Shown here: positions 6,892 to 8,675 of the stretch, piece by piece
Layout: every line of letters starts with the position of its first letter
How positions within the stretch are numbered: the stretch's first letter is position 1
Origin: an uncultured Fidelibacterota bacterium
Lineage (GTDB): Bacteria; Marinisomatota; Marinisomatia; Marinisomatales; UBA1611
Direction of reading: 5' to 3'
Length of the DNA: 8,675 nt
NCBI GenBank assembly: GCA_913041325.1
Contig: CAJWHU010000060.1
Span: 1 to 8,675 of the forward strand
Notes under the pieces: model-generated
What the model was told of the DNA's origin: nothing
The model's database searches: none
The model's input: the letters and a program-made list of their open reading frames with translations, nothing else
Position numbers and translations under genes: made by a program

Positions 6892-8675
6892 TTAATCACA
6901 AACATCAGGCGTTCTGGCAAGAGTGATTTGAACTGGGTCACTGGACGCGATTTGAGGGATTAGCAATGTTGAACTCAGCGTTGCTGTAAAAGTCTCCCAG
7001 TTGCAGAGGCCAGTGGCTTGACTCTCACCAAGCAAAACACAGAGGCCTTGGTCAAATTCGGCGATGATTCTAGCATACCCATCCTTATCCGTTCTTACTA
7101 CAGGCTCGCAGTTGATCATTGAATAACCATCCCACTTGCCATTTCCTTCTCCTTCGTCTAAAGTATTTGGAATATTGTCTAAGCCCCAATCATTAAAAAA
7201 CTCAGAAACTTCAGATGTATCTGGCTTATTGTCGTCATTGATATCAAATGAATCATGGTTTTGATTATAATTTCCCTGATCGTATGTTGCAGGATCATCA
7301 TCCAAACCATAGTCTCTCCAAGTGAAACATCCGTCTCCGACACCAACACCGTCAACACCTTCGTCTCTCCATCCCGTCCATATCCCGTTACCATCAGCGT
7401 CTTGAAAAGGTTCTCCAGCGTCGAATGATCCATTACCATTTGAATCTGTGTAGAGTTCAGCTACCTCGTATTGTAATTCATAAAAATTTGAGACCCCAGT
7501 TCCACCGAATGCAACCGGGACATCCACAACAGGATTACCGTACGCATCTATGACGAGGGTACTAAGCGTTATCAATGCAGGATTACCCATTTGGGTAAAA
7601 TCATGATATGTTGCAGATGCAAACATAGTCACCTCACCAGGCATGAAATAGAGAGGGGCAAGACCATCGCCTTCGTTAATCAAAGTTGTAACAGAGTCTC
7701 CATTTGCTCCAAAAGTTAATGCGCGCACAGCCGTTATTTTTCCAATTGCGTCCGTGGAGTATACAATATGAGATCTTGCCACGCCTTGCGTTGCCTCACT
7801 ACTAACCTCTCCTACATTATTTGTAAAGCTTACGCCCTCAACAAACGCACTTAAGACAGTGTTTGTATCCTCGGGGCTGATTGTCCAATAAACATAAGTG
7901 GTATCTTCAACAGGGTTGTACCATCTGTCATAAACGGATGCCCCAACTTCTGTTTTATAAAATCCTGCACCGATGATTTCCGTATTTTCAGGATCATATT
8001 CGGCTTCAATATAGTACGGCTCACCTGAGGCAATGACAACTGGAACAAATATACTCTCTAGGGCATCATTTAAAGTGTCGCATATTGAAGTAGCTTCAGT
8101 ATTTGCGGTAGCTATAACTCGAACAGGCCCAGGCTGTGAACCACTATTTAGGGAAACTGTTGCTACACCGTTGATAGTTTCAACATTTACAGAGGTTTGG
8201 CCAGGATTATTTAAATAAGTACCTTCCAATATTGGCTCGAGCCTAAAATTAACGGTTATTGGAGTTGGTAGTAACGTTCCATTATTGTCATATACCTCTG
8301 CCCTGATGTCTGTTGATTCAATACCTCCACCATCTTTGACAACAATGTCACTTGGTACAGAATTTGGTATTTCAATGTATGCACAGGAACCGACTACATT
8401 TTCGGTACCAATAATTATCTGCTTTGCAACAGTAACTGTGTCGTTTATTGATGGATGGAAAAATGATGTATTAATGGTCCCTGGTCCAATGTTTTCATTG
8501 AAACTGTACGACTCAAATGTTGTATTCAACCGTCCTGTCGCGTCAGTATAACATGTGTCACCGCAGAGAAGGCTGCCGTTAGCTGATTCAATATTAAGTA
8601 ACACACCAGATAGCTCATGCCCATAAGCATTTTGCAACAAGACCTCGTAAGGGCTATCTGCTCCCAGTTCTACCT
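6892..8675 (-). CDS. Large secreted Ig-like (Big_1/invasin-like) protein with inserted calcium-binding loops, 5'-partial
   Basis: The frame is open to the right edge, so the start is outside the window; a TTG at 8640 is internal (VELGADSPYEV is encoded before it). 593 residues are visible, ending ARTPDVCD and TAA at 6894-6892. The visible part is a string of beta-rich Ig-like domains resembling bacterial Ig-like domain 1, with phrases such as LLQNAYGHELSGVLL, RAEVYDNNGTLLPTPITVNF and STLVIDAYGNPVVDVPVAF. The last Ig-like unit (about 369-393 and 527-541) is interrupted by about 130 acidic residues. These hold EF-hand-like loops (DSNGNGSFDAGE and DINDDNKPDTSE) and three repeats of the form [WF]xDxG[VL]D. 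Nine cysteines fit an exported, disulfide-containing protein. No C-terminal sorting signal, anchor or transmembrane helix is seen. A structural or adhesive extracellular role is inferred from fold type only. It is the first visible gene of the operon, 33 nt before the assembly ATPase. Confidence 0.75.
   Translation of the reverse strand, partial: VELGADSPYEVLLQNAYGHELSGVLLNIESANGSLLCGDTCYTDATGRLNTTFESYSFNENIGPGTINTSFFHPSINDTVTVAKQIIIGTENVVGSCAYIEIPNSVPSDIVVKDGGGIESTDIRAEVYDNNGTLLPTPITVNFRLEPILEGTYLNNPGQTSVNVETINGVATVSLNSGSQPGPVRVIATANTEATSICDTLNDALESIFVPVVIASGEPYYIEAEYDPENTEIIGAGFYKTEVGASVYDRWYNPVEDTTYVYWTISPEDTNTVLSAFVEGVSFTNNVGEVSSEATQGVARSHIVYSTDAIGKITAVRALTFGANGDSVTTLINEGDGLAPLYFMPGEVTMFASATYHDFTQMGNPALITLSTLVIDAYGNPVVDVPVAFGGTGVSNFYELQYEVAELYTDSNGNGSFDAGEPFQDADGNGIWTGWRDEGVDGVGVGDGCFTWRDYGLDDDPATYDQGNYNQNHDSFDINDDNKPDTSEVSEFFNDWGLDNIPNTLDEGEGNGKWDGYSMINCEPVVRTDKDGYARIIAEFDQGLCVLLGESQATGLCNWETFTATLSSTLLIPQIASSDPVQITLARTPDVCD
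7177..7371 (-). repeat. Three protein-level repeats [WF]-x-D-x-G-[VL]-D in the Ig-like protein
   Basis: WRDEGVD (7371-7351), WRDYGLD (7320-7300) and FNDWGLD (7197-7177) repeat within the acidic insertion. The last continues into NIPNTLDEGEGNGKWDG, a glycine- and acid-rich phrase of a type I recall from exported proteins of Marinimicrobia and relatives. The repeats are diverged at the DNA level, which suggests old duplications and not recent slippage. Confidence 0.6.
7210..7245 (-). other. EF-hand-like calcium-binding loop DINDDNKPDTSE
   Basis: This is a 12-residue loop with acidic or amide side chains at positions 1 (D), 3 (N), 5 (D), 9 (D) and 12 (E), the spacing of an EF-hand or dockerin loop. 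Position 6 is N instead of the usual G, and position 8 is P instead of a hydrophobic residue. Calcium binding is inferred from spacing alone. Confidence 0.45.
7411..7446 (-). other. EF-hand-like calcium-binding loop DSNGNGSFDAGE
   Basis: This 12-residue loop matches the EF-hand pattern well: D1, N3, N5, G6, F8, D9 and E12. A partial second loop (DADGNGIWTGWR, 7401-7366; D1, D3, N5, G6) follows after three residues, giving a tandem pair similar to calcium-binding linkers in bacterial surface proteins. Confidence 0.6.

Noticed and set aside
1..8675. CRISPR array, tRNA/rRNA, insertion sequence or toxin-antitoxin pair
   Set aside because: No direct repeats with spacers, tRNA-like folds, transposase motifs or small paired genes were seen; the window is almost wholly coding on one strand.

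Overview
The window is a single block of tightly packed genes, all on the minus strand and transcribed from high to low coordinates. In transcription order they are: the 3' part of a large secreted Ig-like-domain protein (8675-6892), a PilB/GspE-type assembly ATPase (6858-5140), a PilC/GspF-type inner-membrane platform protein (5140-3893), a short prepilin peptidase (3888-3244) and the 5' part of a very large gingipain-like (C25 family) secreted protein (3236-1, running off the left edge). Intergenic gaps are 33 nt, a 1-nt overlap, 4 nt and 7 nt, so this looks like one operon with probable translational coupling. No RNA genes, mobile elements, CRISPR arrays, promoters or terminators were seen, and no gene-free stretch exceeds about 35 nt.

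The DNA is AT-rich. The two exported proteins have a style common in marine FCB-group bacteria such as Candidatus Marinimicrobia (SAR406/Neomarinimicrobiota), Cloacimonadota and relatives: a C25 catalytic domain followed by beta-sandwich domains and a module with NGWIAMG and FWDDL motifs, plus acidic DxNxNG calcium-binding loops with 'GLDxxP' repeats. Marinimicrobia or a close relative is the best guess. It is inferred from family style, not from a marker gene.

Functionally, the centre of the operon encodes three core parts of a type IV pilus or type II secretion machine: the hexameric ATPase that powers assembly, the platform protein it drives, and the membrane aspartyl protease that matures prepilins. 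The flanking genes encode large extracellular proteins. One carries calcium-binding modules inserted in an Ig-like fold. The other is a C25 cysteine-peptidase homologue that keeps the candidate catalytic Cys but has Phe where the gingipain His is expected. They could be substrates of this machine, surface partners of the pilus, or simply co-regulated exported proteins. The window cannot decide, because no pilin, secretin or alignment protein lies inside it.

Points most worth checking are the apparent His loss in the C25 protein, the absence of the CxxC/methylase segment from the prepilin peptidase, a tandem 24-residue c-di-GMP-binding-like motif (MshEN type) at the ATPase N terminus, and the EF-hand-like insertion in the Ig protein.
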